From positions 1 to 64,000 of the forward strand of contig CANJWR010000004.1 in NCBI GenBank assembly GCA_947478455.1: a stretch of 64,000 nucleotides of DNA. Reading direction: 5' to 3'. The stretch comes from Beijerinckiaceae bacterium (GTDB lineage Bacteria; Pseudomonadota; Alphaproteobacteria; Rhizobiales; Beijerinckiaceae). A program made the translations under genes and the position numbers. The notes under the pieces were generated by a model. That model made no database searches. It was not told where the DNA came from and worked only from the letters and a program-made list of their open reading frames with translations. Below, piece by piece: positions 51,515 through 60,310 of this stretch (its first letter is position 1; each line of letters opens with the position of its first letter).

Positions 51515-52528
51515 ATGAAGAAAAGGGCAATCGCCGCTTTGGGTTTTCTGGCTGCAATCTCGGCCAGTCCCGTTGCGCAGGCCGATCCGGTCGAGGATTT
51601 TTACAAGGGCCGGCAGATCAAGGCCATTGTGGGAAATCCCGCGGGCAGCGATTACGACAACTGGATGCGTCTGATGACGCGTCACTGGGGCAGGTTCATT
51701 CCCGGCAAGCCGACATTCATCGTGGTGAACATGCCCGGCGCCGGACAGATCATCGCCGCAAATCACGTGGCGAATCTCGCCGATCGCGATGGATCCGTGG
51801 TGGCTTTTACCGAGCGTGCGATTCCCTATCTGGTGCTGACCGGCGACAAGAATATCCGCTTCGATCCGCGCGATCTGAACTGGATCGGCAGCCCTGAACT
51901 GACCAACCGCACCTGCGTGGCCATCAAGGGCGCGCCGGTTCAGACGGCGGAGGAATTGTTCGAGAAGGAACTCATTGTTGGGGGGGCTGGCGCCGGCACC
52001 TCCGTCACCAACACGCCGATTCTGTTGAGCCGCCTGCTTGGCATGAAGTTCAAACTGATTGAAGGTTACGGCAGCGCCGATGCGGTGATCCTCGCGATGG
52101 AACGCGGCGAGGTGCAGGGCATTTGCCAGACGGTCGGGGGCATCAGCCGCGGCCATCCGGATGCTTTTTCGTCCGGCAAGTTCAAGCCGCTGTTCACGAT
52201 GGAGCATGAGCCGGTGCCGGGCCTCAACGCGCCGATCATCTACAAGTTCACGAAGAACGAAGAACAAAATCAGGTGATTTCGTTCTACAATTCGAGCCTC
52301 GAACTCGGTCGTCCGGTGGTGACGACCCCGGGCGTTCCGGCCGAACGAGTGGAGGCCTTGCGGCGTTCCTTCGATGCGATGATGGTCGACAAGGAATTCC
52401 TTGACGAAGCCAAACGTCTGGGATTTGACATCACATTGCGGAAGGGCGAGCACCTTCAGCAAGTCGTGCATGAGTTAATGAACACGAAGCCTGAAATCAT
52501 CAAGCGCGCCGCCGATCTGATGCGTTAA
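51515..52528 (+). CDS. Bug/TctC-type extracytoplasmic binding protein
   Basis: The ATG follows AGGGAGGGGATG; the 337-residue protein has a signal peptide (AIAALGFLAAISASPVAQA) and the Bug fold: DFYKGRQIKAIVGNPAGSDYD, VVNMPGAGQIIAANHVANLADRDGSVVAF and VTTPGVPAERVEALRRSFDAMMVD. These proteins bind carboxylates for tripartite tricarboxylate transporters. The membrane subunits TctA and TctB are absent nearby. Its place 44 bp after etfA suggests it recognises the substrate of the TcuA-like enzyme. Confidence 0.9.
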   Translation: MKKRAIAALGFLAAISASPVAQADPVEDFYKGRQIKAIVGNPAGSDYDNWMRLMTRHWGRFIPGKPTFIVVNMPGAGQIIAANHVANLADRDGSVVAFTERAIPYLVLTGDKNIRFDPRDLNWIGSPELTNRTCVAIKGAPVQTAEELFEKELIVGGAGAGTSVTNTPILLSRLLGMKFKLIEGYGSADAVILAMERGEVQGICQTVGGISRGHPDAFSSGKFKPLFTMEHEPVPGLNAPIIYKFTKNEEQNQVISFYNSSLELGRPVVTTPGVPAERVEALRRSFDAMMVDKEFLDEAKRLGFDITLRKGEHLQQVVHELMNTKPEIIKRAADLMR

Positions 52529-52539
52529 CCGCTCTTTTC

Positions 52540-52587
52540 ATGAATGAACCTTGCGCCGTGCGGGACCGTCCCGCGCGGCGTATTCAT
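52540..52587. terminator. Stem-loop after the Bug-protein gene
   Basis: CGCCGTGCGGGAC (52554-52566) pairs with GTCCCGCGCGGCG (52568-52580) with one G-T pair, and ATGAAT/ATTCAT (52540-52545, 52582-52587) extends the foot. No T run follows, so terminator function is likely but not proven. The next 80 bases hold smaller repeats of CTGAAACG and its complement. Confidence 0.45.
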
Positions 52588-52740
52588 TTCTGGCGACGTG
52601 TTCAAAACTGAAACGGCTTTTGCTGAAGCGTTTCTGTCTGAAACAGTTTTGCCGTTTCGGTTCAGGTCTGGAACTTGCTGCGCGCGATACAGCGAAGGCG
52701 TCCCTGTTGTGGCGCGCCAATTCGGGACTGGATCGCACGT

Positions 52741-53904
52741 ATGAAACTTTTCCGCACGGGCTGGCCGCGCATTGCCGATATGCTGTCGCCGCTGGAGAAC
52801 AATCTGACGGCGTTGCGCCTTGTGGCCGCACTTTGTGTGGTGGTTTCGCATGCGGCCCTGCTGAAGACCGGTTACGAAGAAGCCGAGCCACTGGCGGGCG
52901 TGATGACCTACACGCTGGGCGAACATGCGCTGCATGCCTTCTTCTATATATCCGGCCTGACAATTGCGGCGAGCCTTGCGCGCAGCACATCCGTCGTCGA
53001 CTTCGCGACTGCGCGCATATTGCGCATCTGGCCGGCGTTGATGATTGTCTCCGGCATTCTGGCGCTCGCGGTCGGGCCTCTGCTCGGTCAATTGCCCATC
53101 GCGGATTATTTCCGCGATACATCCTGGTCAGCTTACCTGGCGAGCGCGCCGCTACTTGCTACGTCAGGTAAAGGTCTCGCGGGTCTCTTCGTCGACAGTC
53201 CACTTTTGCCGATCGCCAATGGCGCGCCCTGGACGCTGAAATACGAAGTCATCTGTTACATCGTGCTGGCATTCGGGATGGTTCTTGGAGGCAAGGCCCG
53301 GATGCGCACCGCGCTCTGGGTTCCGGTGCTGACCCTTGCGGCCGGGCTCTGGATGATGAAGCTCCCTCCGGAAGCGCGTGAGACCTACATCGATCACATC
53401 GCTCGGTTATGGTTTGCGTTCGGCCTCGGGGTCATCACATGGCAGGCAGCAGACAAGTTACGCCCGTCGGTGCTCATCATGGCCGGGCTCGGGTTCGATC
53501 TCTGGCTGGCCCTCGGCGGACCCTTCGAGAGGCCGCTATCGGTCATGTTTGTTGCGTCGATTGTATTGGTGTTCGCAGCTATTCCGGCTGCCGGATTGAG
53601 GCGCCTTACTAACAAGATCGACTTGTCCTATGGCGTCTACATCGTCGCCTGGCCGGTGACGCAAATTATTGTCGAGAAGGCACCGCTTCTTCCGCTGTGG
53701 GCTGTGATGGTTGCGGCGGTCGTTGTGTCAATGGTCCTGGCCTATGCCTCGTGGACATTCATCGAGAAGCCTGCGTTAGGGTTGCGTCCTTACATCGCGG
53801 GCTCGCTCCATCAGGCAGGTCGCGGGTGCCGTGATCTGTTTTCAGCCATGCGCGCGAAACTGTTACGCAAAAATGCAATCCTGGATTCAACGCCCGGCAA
53901 ATAG
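52741..53904 (+). CDS. Acyltransferase 3 family membrane protein (OafA/YrhL type)
   Basis: I use the ATG at 52741, giving 387 residues with about ten membrane helices. The family start is visible in ENNLTALRLVAALCVVVSHAALL (with the R and H required for catalysis) and HALHAFFYISGLTIAASLARS, and the last helices include VYIVAWPVTQIIV. These enzymes O-acetylate or O-acylate surface polysaccharides, lipid A or other envelope molecules. It is a single gene; no glycan biosynthesis genes flank it. Confidence 0.87.
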   Translation: MKLFRTGWPRIADMLSPLENNLTALRLVAALCVVVSHAALLKTGYEEAEPLAGVMTYTLGEHALHAFFYISGLTIAASLARSTSVVDFATARILRIWPALMIVSGILALAVGPLLGQLPIADYFRDTSWSAYLASAPLLATSGKGLAGLFVDSPLLPIANGAPWTLKYEVICYIVLAFGMVLGGKARMRTALWVPVLTLAAGLWMMKLPPEARETYIDHIARLWFAFGLGVITWQAADKLRPSVLIMAGLGFDLWLALGGPFERPLSVMFVASIVLVFAAIPAAGLRRLTNKIDLSYGVYIVAWPVTQIIVEKAPLLPLWAVMVAAVVVSMVLAYASWTFIEKPALGLRPYIAGSLHQAGRGCRDLFSAMRAKLLRKNAILDSTPGK

Positions 53905-53921
53905 TCGCTGCAGCTCGCAAC

Positions 53922-53954
53922 AAAAAAGTCCGCCGGGCGTTTCGCCGGGCGGAC
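53922..53954 (-). terminator. Intrinsic terminator of the outer-membrane protein gene
   Basis: On the minus strand GTCCGCCCGGCG-AAA-CGCCCGGCGGAC (53954-53943, 53939-53928) forms an 11 of 12 bp stem followed by TTTTTTG. It also closes the convergent acyltransferase gene region. Confidence 0.85.
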
Positions 53955-53983
53955 CTGTCTGACAAACTATCTGAGTTCCAAGC

Positions 53984-54913
53984 CTAGAACGCAACAGCCA
54001 GTTTGGCGCGGAAGATCGAGCGTTCGAAATTGTCGAGATCGAGCCGCAGACCCGGTGTGGCTGCCGCGCGACCGGAGAGTTGGGGAAGATAGACGGCGTT
54101 GAACGCGATCTTGTCCGTAATTTTCCAGAAAAGTGTCGGGCCGAAGAAGAGGGCGTCGCCCTGCTTGTTCTTGAAGAAGTAGTCTCCGAAGGACGTCACG
54201 TATTTGGCTTCCACACCCACCATTACCTTGTCGGAAAAAGCATAGGTGAGGGCGGTCGAAATGTTGGTCGTCGATGACCGCGCCATCTGGTCCTTCATGC
54301 CGACAACCTCTTGGACGCCTGGAGCCCAGTTGAAGTTCGCCGCCCAATAAAGCTTGTCGGGAATGAGGACAGCATCAATGAGGAGTTTGGCTTCTGCCGA
54401 AAAGCCCTGCGCGTGAATTCCGCTAGGGCCGTCAATCCGGCTCCAGCGCGGCTCGAGCCGGATGGTCACGCCGAACGGATTGCTGAGCGAACGTTCCACC
54501 AGTTTGTAGGCGAACTCCGCCGACACGCCGTCGAAATTGTAGCCCGTGCGGTCGACCGGCTGGACCGTCACGTTCTTCATGTTGTGGTAGGCCCCGAACA
54601 GCGAAATCGCCGCAGCGAAATTGTCCGTGATCGTGCGGCTGTATTCGAGTTTCTGGGTCAGCACCCCATACGTTCCGTCACGCTTGCCGATACGAAAATC
54701 ATTTTCGAGCGCCACGCCATGGTCGCCGGCCTTGCCGAGATCGGTCGGGCTGGTGAATCCGAAAATGTCTTCGCCGGGGACGCCCGGAGCTTCCTCGACC
54801 GCGGGGGTGGGCGTGCGCTTGACGTCAGCTGCGTGTGTAACGCCGGCCAGAGCCGAAAATGATCCAAACGCCAGAACAGCAGCGCCCAAACGCGCCTTTT
54901 CGCCGAATATCAT
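53984..54913 (-). CDS. Outer-membrane beta-barrel protein
   Basis: The 309-residue protein has a signal peptide (AAVLAFGSFSALAGVTHA-AD) and repeating amphipathic strands (YGVLTQKLEYSRTITDNFAAAISLFGAYHN, GVTIRLEPRWSRIDG, AKLLIDAVLIPDKLYWAANFNWAPG, KVMVGVEAKYVTSFGDYFF). It ends with an aromatic residue (KLAVAF), as barrels require for the Bam machinery. It may be a small-molecule channel or a structural barrel of the COG3137/transporter-like group; I do not recognise a named porin family. Confidence 0.8.
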   Translation of the reverse strand: MIFGEKARLGAAVLAFGSFSALAGVTHAADVKRTPTPAVEEAPGVPGEDIFGFTSPTDLGKAGDHGVALENDFRIGKRDGTYGVLTQKLEYSRTITDNFAAAISLFGAYHNMKNVTVQPVDRTGYNFDGVSAEFAYKLVERSLSNPFGVTIRLEPRWSRIDGPSGIHAQGFSAEAKLLIDAVLIPDKLYWAANFNWAPGVQEVVGMKDQMARSSTTNISTALTYAFSDKVMVGVEAKYVTSFGDYFFKNKQGDALFFGPTLFWKITDKIAFNAVYLPQLSGRAAATPGLRLDLDNFERSIFRAKLAVAF

Positions 54914-55127
54914 TTGAAGCCCCCAGCCGTGTATGTGTTTTATCTATTTCGTATGAGCTTTGTGTGCCTGTCAAACTTGATCTTGAATCACGAACCTTGT
55001 TGCTTGTCGATCCTCCTGCGTCTTGAGCCGGTTCACAATGCAATCAGGCTGTGGACGAATTGCTTTTCATAAAGGTGCCACAAAGGGTAGCCAGTGCAGG
55101 CTGCTCCATTGATGCCAGGTTGCCGAC

Positions 55128-56057
55128 ATGACTGAACCCGAAAACGCCAGAGCCGCCCTCTCTCCGGAAGCCGAACTGGAGCGGGTCGACGAGATGAAGG
55201 CGATTCGCCGGGAGCCGGCGGTCGGAGACGCGCCTGCCGATGACGGCGACACGATGGTTGAACCGGATGTGCCGGATTCCGACCCCATGGACGATATTGT
55301 CCCCAACCGTCCCAAGACCTCCAAGAAGAAGCCTTCCGCCATCAGCGGGCGCAAGTTCAAGAAGCGCGAACTGGTGCGTATTGATGAGCTGAGGCCGAGT
55401 CTTGCCGAGCGAATCCGGGCAGATTTTCCCGATCTGCCGAAAGACGCCAAGATCAGCCGCAACGAGCTTGCCCGTTACCGGATGATCTATGTGGAGGAGC
55501 TTCTCCAGACCGAACATGGCGAATTCACCGAACTCGACCGGCAGGTGGTGGAGAGCATCGCCCGGCAGGACACGATTTCGGAAAACAGCGAGGATGAGTT
55601 TGCCGAGAAGCGCACCATCGGTGAAAAACTCTCTGATCATTTGTCGAGTTTTGGCGGCAGCTGGTCATTTCTGATTTCGTTCGGCTGCATCCTGGTTCTT
55701 TGGATGGCGCTCAATGTTGCGCTCGGCGAGTCGCGGGCTTTCGATTCCTATCCGTTCATTCTGCTCAATCTGGTCCTGTCCTGCATCGCGGCCGTTCAGG
55801 CGCCGATCATCATGATGAGCCAGAAGCGGCAGGAGGCGAAGGATCGCCTGCGGGCCTTCAACGATTATCGGGTGAACCTGAAGGCCGAACTGGAAATCCA
55901 GCATCTGCACGAAAAGATCGACTATCTGATCTCGCGTCAGTGGCAGCGTCTGGCCGAGATCCAGCAAATGCAGCTCGAAATCATGCAGGAAGAACGGATG
56001 GGCCAAAAGTCGACCCGCCAGAAGACTCAGGCGGTCGTCGAGGCTTTCAACGACTAG
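55128..56057 (+). CDS. DUF1003 membrane protein
   Basis: The 309-residue protein has a charged N-terminal region (1-150), then SSFGGSWSFLISFGCILVLWMALNVAL and SYPFILLNLVLSCIAAVQAPIIMMS, two membrane helices. The conserved cytoplasmic coil RQEAKDRLRAFNDYRVNLKAELEIQHLHEKID is the core of DUF1003. The family occurs in many bacteria and has been linked by association with Mg2+ transport and stress, with no proven role. The segment SRNELARYRMIYVEELL may be an additional short domain. Confidence 0.88.
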   Translation: MTEPENARAALSPEAELERVDEMKAIRREPAVGDAPADDGDTMVEPDVPDSDPMDDIVPNRPKTSKKKPSAISGRKFKKRELVRIDELRPSLAERIRADFPDLPKDAKISRNELARYRMIYVEELLQTEHGEFTELDRQVVESIARQDTISENSEDEFAEKRTIGEKLSDHLSSFGGSWSFLISFGCILVLWMALNVALGESRAFDSYPFILLNLVLSCIAAVQAPIIMMSQKRQEAKDRLRAFNDYRVNLKAELEIQHLHEKIDYLISRQWQRLAEIQQMQLEIMQEERMGQKSTRQKTQAVVEAFND

Positions 56058-56131
56058 CCGCCGGGCGGCTTGCGCCGCATGACTCTGCCCGATAGACCTT
56101 TGGCCTATCCTTCGGACGCGGTTTTTCTGGC

Positions 56132-56989
56132 TTGACCCACTCTTCGGACGACGCGGCCCTGCTGGCCGCCATGACGCGGGTGACGCTCGAAGCCGGGCGT
56201 CTGGCGATGGCGTTCTTCAAGTCTGGCGAGAGGACGAGCGCGTCCGTCGAATCCAAACATGGCGGCTCTCCGGTCACGGAGGCCGATTTCGCCGTCGACC
56301 GTTTTCTGAGGCCGGCCCTTTCGGCTCTGATCCCGGACGCCGGCTGGCTTTCCGAGGAGACCACCGACACCGACGAGCGGCTGGGACGTTCCCGGGTTTT
56401 CGTGGTTGACCCCATCGACGGGACGCGCGCCTTCATAAAGGGCGATCCGCGCTGGGCTGTTTCGGTGGCGTTGGTGGAAGAAGGGCAGCCGCGCTTCGCA
56501 GTGCTGCATCTGCCAGCCCTGACCGAGACTTTCGGAGCAATAGCCGGTCGGGGGGCGACACTGAATGAGGTTCCGATCCGGGCGTCCAGTCGTCCGAGCC
56601 TGACCGGGGCCCGGCTGGCCGGACCGCCCAAAATGCTGGATTCGCTGCGACATTCGGGACTTGATTTCGAATCCATGCCGCGTGTGCCTTCGCTTGCCTA
56701 TCGATTGGCGCTGGTGGCGGACGCCCGGCTTGATGTCAGCCTGGCCTCGACCAATGCTTATGATTGGGATATAGCGGCGGCCGATCTTCTCTTGCGGGAA
56801 TCCGGCGCGCGTCTCGCCGGCCTCGACGGGAGACAACCCGTTTACAATGCAGCAGAACCCCGTCACGGGGTGCTGACTGCGGCCCCCGACCAATTAGGAC
56901 CGGAGCTTGTCCGGGTCTTGTTGCAGAGCAGCAATGATGCGAAAGCTTCCGGCGAAATCAGCGTATCGCGCATGAATCGTCCGGGCTGA
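56132..56989 (+). CDS. 3'(2'),5'-bisphosphate nucleotidase CysQ-like phosphatase
   Basis: The frame starts with TTG at 56132 (285 residues), with an ATG at 56171 as alternative; neither has a strong ribosome-binding site. FIG superfamily motifs are GGSPVTEADFAVDRFL, VVDPIDGTRAFIKGDPRWAVSVAL and NAYDWDIAAADLLLRESGARL. CysQ removes the 3' phosphate of PAP/PAPS; inositol monophosphatase activity is possible as well. It opens a run of same-strand genes for envelope biosynthesis. Confidence 0.85.
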   Translation: MTHSSDDAALLAAMTRVTLEAGRLAMAFFKSGERTSASVESKHGGSPVTEADFAVDRFLRPALSALIPDAGWLSEETTDTDERLGRSRVFVVDPIDGTRAFIKGDPRWAVSVALVEEGQPRFAVLHLPALTETFGAIAGRGATLNEVPIRASSRPSLTGARLAGPPKMLDSLRHSGLDFESMPRVPSLAYRLALVADARLDVSLASTNAYDWDIAAADLLLRESGARLAGLDGRQPVYNAAEPRHGVLTAAPDQLGPELVRVLLQSSNDAKASGEISVSRMNRPG

Positions 56990-57032
56990 TCTGGCCCGGC
57001 CGTTTCGGCTCCCTTCACCAGACAGGTTTGAA

Positions 57033-57275
57033 ATGACCGATCACCTCAAGCATCCGCGCAAGTCCAGCCAGTTGCTCCACATCGTCTTCGGCGGCGAACT
57101 CGAACATCTCGACGGCACCGAATTCAAGGATCCTTCGAAGCTCGACGTCGTCGGAATCTATCCGAATTACGCCACCGCCCATGCTGCCTGGCAGTCGAAG
57201 GCGCAGGCGACCGTCGATAACGCCACGATGCGTTATTTCATCGTTCATCTGCATCGCTTCATGGATCCGGCCTGA
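57033..57275 (+). CDS. DUF4170 family protein
   Basis: The 80-residue protein (HPRKSSQLLHIVFGGELEHLDGTEFKDPSKLDVVGIYPNYATAHAAWQSKAQATVDNATMRYFIVHLHRFMDP) matches DUF4170, a small alphaproteobacterial family of unknown function. It is regularly found beside DUF374 and lipid A genes, as here, 43 bp downstream of the phosphatase and 37 bp upstream of the acyltransferase-like gene. Confidence 0.85.
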   Translation: MTDHLKHPRKSSQLLHIVFGGELEHLDGTEFKDPSKLDVVGIYPNYATAHAAWQSKAQATVDNATMRYFIVHLHRFMDPA

Positions 57276-57312
57276 GATCTGTTGCGTCGCTCGCCCGGAC
57301 AGAACTGACCGC

Positions 57313-58029
57313 ATGCTGAAAAAGATCGGTAGATCATATTTCGTGCGGAGTTTGATCGCCCGGGTGGCGACGGCCTATTTTCGTATTGTACGTTCGACGT
57401 CGCATTTTGTTTACGAGCCGGCGGATTTCGAAGCGCGCGTCGCCCCGAACCTGCCGGCGATTGCAGCCATGTGGCATGGCCAACATTTGATGATTCACTA
57501 CGCCTGGCCGAAAAACACGCCTGTCTCCGCGCTCATTTCCCGTCACGGCGACGGCGAAATCAACGCGATGGTGCTTGAACGTCTGGGCGTCACTCCGATC
57601 CGCGGATCGGGCGGTTCGCCCGACAAGATGCGTAAACGCGGCGGCGCGATGGCCTTACGCGAGATGCTGCGGGCGCTCGCGGGCGGCTCCACCATGGTGC
57701 TGACCGCCGACGTGCCAAAAATTTCGCGCATTGCGGGGCCGGGCATTGTGTTACTGGCGCAGAAATCAGGCCGACCGATCTATCCGGTGGCGGTGGTGGC
57801 GAGCCGTCGCATCGACTTCAATTCATGGGATCACGCCAGCGTCGGCCTGCCGTTCAGCAAGGGTGCCATCGTGGTTGGGGACGCGATCCGGGTTTCTGCG
57901 GATGCGGGCCCCGAGGAATGTGAAGCGGCGCGGCTTGCGGTTCAGAACGGGCTCGACGATGTGCATCGCCGCGCCTATGCGCTGGTGGGTTCGAAAGATC
58001 CCGGCGCGCGCGAGGCGCTTCCGCAATGA
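57313..58029 (+). CDS. DUF374 lysophospholipid acyltransferase-family protein
   Basis: The ATG at 57313 gives 238 residues; the frame overlapping the upstream gene is excluded. It has an N-terminal helix and the acyltransferase-like block IAAMWHGQHLMIHYA (an HxxxxH variant of the family), SRHGDGEINAMVLERLGVTPIRGSGGS and MVLTADVPKISRIAGPGIVLLAQKSGRPIYPVAVV. DUF374 proteins are related to LpxL-type acyltransferases; the reaction is not established. Its stop overlaps the waaA start (ATGA), linking it to lipid A or Kdo transfer. Confidence 0.87.
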   Translation: MLKKIGRSYFVRSLIARVATAYFRIVRSTSHFVYEPADFEARVAPNLPAIAAMWHGQHLMIHYAWPKNTPVSALISRHGDGEINAMVLERLGVTPIRGSGGSPDKMRKRGGAMALREMLRALAGGSTMVLTADVPKISRIAGPGIVLLAQKSGRPIYPVAVVASRRIDFNSWDHASVGLPFSKGAIVVGDAIRVSADAGPEECEAARLAVQNGLDDVHRRAYALVGSKDPGAREALPQ

Positions 58030-59309
58030 GGCGCAATCCGCTTTTGTTGACGTACGAGACGTTGACGCGCGCCTTTGCACCGTTCGCGCCCCTGTTGCTC
58101 GCGTGGCGCAAGCGGGTCGGCAAGGAAGATCCGGCGCGGTTGGGCGAGCGTCTCGGCATTGCGGGCCGGGCGCGCGGCGACAAACCGGTGGCGTGGTTGC
58201 ATGGCGCGAGCGTCGGCGAAGGGCTGGCGCTGATGCCACTGGTCGAGCGGCTGATCGAGCGCGGTTTCGAGGTGCTGGTGACGACCGGCACGGTGACCTC
58301 GGCGTCGGTGATCGGCGCGCGGTTGCCGGCGGGCGCGATCCATCAATATGTGCCGCTGGATGCGCCAAAATTCTTTGCGCGCTTTCTGGATCACTGGCGG
58401 CCCAGCCTAGTGCTGGTGGCCGAATCCGAACTCTGGCCGAACATGATCCATGCGCTCGGATTGCGCGGCGTGCCGGTCGTTCTGGTGAATGCGCGCGTGT
58501 CCGAACGTTCCTTCCGTCGCTGGATGAAAGTTCCCGCCGCCATCGGGACCATGCTGGGCAAGGTCGATCTTTGTCTGGCGCAATCGCAGGACGATGCGGG
58601 TCGGCTGGTGCAGCTCGGCGCGCCGCGCGTGCAGGTAGCCGGCAACCTGAAATATGATGTGGCAGCGCCACCTGTCGACAGCGCGCAACTTGCCGAGATC
58701 GCAGCGATCATCGGATCGCGTCCGGTATGGGTCGCGGCTTCGACACATCCGGGCGAGGAAGACATTGCGGCGCAGGTTCATCTACAACTCGAGAAACGTT
58801 TCGATCTGCTGACCATTGTGGCCCCGCGCCATCCAGAACGTGGCGACGAGATAGCAACGGGCGCTGCGAACTCCGGACTTGATGTCGAACTTCGCTCCTC
58901 CGGCGCGCCGATTGCGGCGCACTCAAGATTTTATATTGCCGATACGGTCGGCGAGATGGGCCTGCTGTATCGCCTTGCCAGCGTGGTGTTTCTGGGAAAA
59001 TCACTCACCGGCTCCGGCGGGCAAAATCCAATTGAACCGGCCAAACTGGGTTGCGCCATTCTGCATGGGCCCCGCGTCGAAAACTTTGCCGAGGTCTATC
59101 GTGAACTCGATTCCGCACAGGGCGCTGTCGAGGTCGGCGACGCCGAAACGCTGGCGCGCGTGCTGGCGATGCTGTTTGCGGATTCAGCGCGGCTGCGGCA
59201 GATGGCGCGCTCCGCCAATGAAGCGGTGGAGCGTTTTGCGGGCGCGACGAACAATATCATGAGCGCGCTTGAGCCTTATTTCATGCAGATGCGGGTGGAG
59301 CGTCGCTAA
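58026..59309 (+). CDS. waaA: 3-deoxy-D-manno-octulosonic acid (Kdo) transferase
   Basis: The 427-residue protein is a GT30-family glycosyltransferase: WLHGASVGEGLALMPLVERLIERGFEVLVTTGTVTS, LVLVAESELWPNMIHALGLRGVPVVLVNARVSERSF, VAASTHPGEEDIAAQ and GKSLTGSGGQNPIEPAKLGC. It adds Kdo to lipid IVA at the cytoplasmic face, using CMP-Kdo. It is coupled to DUF374 (4 bp overlap) and lpxK (1 bp overlap). Confidence 0.94.
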   Translation: MRRNPLLLTYETLTRAFAPFAPLLLAWRKRVGKEDPARLGERLGIAGRARGDKPVAWLHGASVGEGLALMPLVERLIERGFEVLVTTGTVTSASVIGARLPAGAIHQYVPLDAPKFFARFLDHWRPSLVLVAESELWPNMIHALGLRGVPVVLVNARVSERSFRRWMKVPAAIGTMLGKVDLCLAQSQDDAGRLVQLGAPRVQVAGNLKYDVAAPPVDSAQLAEIAAIIGSRPVWVAASTHPGEEDIAAQVHLQLEKRFDLLTIVAPRHPERGDEIATGAANSGLDVELRSSGAPIAAHSRFYIADTVGEMGLLYRLASVVFLGKSLTGSGGQNPIEPAKLGCAILHGPRVENFAEVYRELDSAQGAVEVGDAETLARVLAMLFADSARLRQMARSANEAVERFAGATNNIMSALEPYFMQMRVERR

Positions 59310-60310
59310 TGCGCGCGCCGACCTTCTGGTGGAAGAAAAATCCCGGTTTCTTCGCATTGTGCCTGTGGCCCGTGAGCTTTGTTTACGGGATGATCGCCAG
59401 TCGTCGATTGCACGAACCCGGCGCACGCGCGACGGCGCCGGTGATCTGCGTCGGTAATTTCGTGATGGGCGGCGCGGGCAAGACCCCGACGGCGATTGCG
59501 CTTGCCAGATTGCTGAAAGTGCGAGGCGAGACGCCGGTGTTTCTGACGCGCGGCTATGGCGGCGCTCTGTCTTCGCCAACGCCGCTGGTTGTGCGTCTTG
59601 AGCATCATTACGCGCGCGACGTCGGCGACGAAGCATTGCTGCTCGCCAACGTTGCGCCGACTGTCGTGTGCATTGACCGCGTGGCGGGTGCGTTGGCGGC
59701 TGTTGACGCAGGAGCCAGCGTGATCGTGATGGACGATGGCCTGCAGAATCCGACGTTGGTAAAGGACCTCTCCTTTGCGGTCGTCGATGGAGGCTCGGGC
59801 ATTGGCAATGGGTTGACGTTTCCGGCCGGGCCATTGCGTGCGCCGATGACCGCGCAAATCCCGCTGGTGTCGATGGCGGTGCTGGTCGGCGATGGTGAGC
59901 CGGGAAATCGCGCCGCAGCCCGTTTGAGCGGCAAAGCGATCCGGATTTTCCGCGCGAAGCTTGCGCCTCGGGCGGCGATCGCGGATTGCCTGCGGGGCCG
60001 CAAGGTCATTGCATTTGCGGGGATCGGGCGGCCGGAAAAGTTTTTTGTTACGCTGGAGGAAACTGGCGCGCAGATCGTCGCGCGCCACGCCTTCGACGAT
60101 CATCACATGTTCAGTTCGCAGGAGCTGCGCGGTCTCGTCGATGAAGCGCGCGCGGCTGATGCGCTGCTGGTGACGACCGAAAAGGATTTCGTGCGTTTGC
60201 CTGCGGGCGTCAACGTTATGGCTTTACCGGTCGAACTGGTTTTCGACCGGCAAGACAATGTCGATCAGTTGCTGACTTCGGAATTGAAGCGGCTCAGAGC
60301 TTCACGTTGA
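59309..60310 (+). CDS. lpxK: Tetraacyldisaccharide 4'-kinase
   Basis: The 333-residue protein has an N-terminal membrane-associating segment (FFALCLWPVSFVYGMIA), the P-loop GGAGKTP (54-60) and DDGLQNP, with later KVIAFAGIGRPEKFF and LLVTTEKDFVRLP. It phosphorylates the 4' position of lipid IVA precursor DS-1-P. The gene ends with a 17 bp overlap with the convergent DUF2093 gene. Confidence 0.94.
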   Translation: MRAPTFWWKKNPGFFALCLWPVSFVYGMIASRRLHEPGARATAPVICVGNFVMGGAGKTPTAIALARLLKVRGETPVFLTRGYGGALSSPTPLVVRLEHHYARDVGDEALLLANVAPTVVCIDRVAGALAAVDAGASVIVMDDGLQNPTLVKDLSFAVVDGGSGIGNGLTFPAGPLRAPMTAQIPLVSMAVLVGDGEPGNRAAARLSGKAIRIFRAKLAPRAAIADCLRGRKVIAFAGIGRPEKFFVTLEETGAQIVARHAFDDHHMFSSQELRGLVDEARAADALLVTTEKDFVRLPAGVNVMALPVELVFDRQDNVDQLLTSELKRLRASR

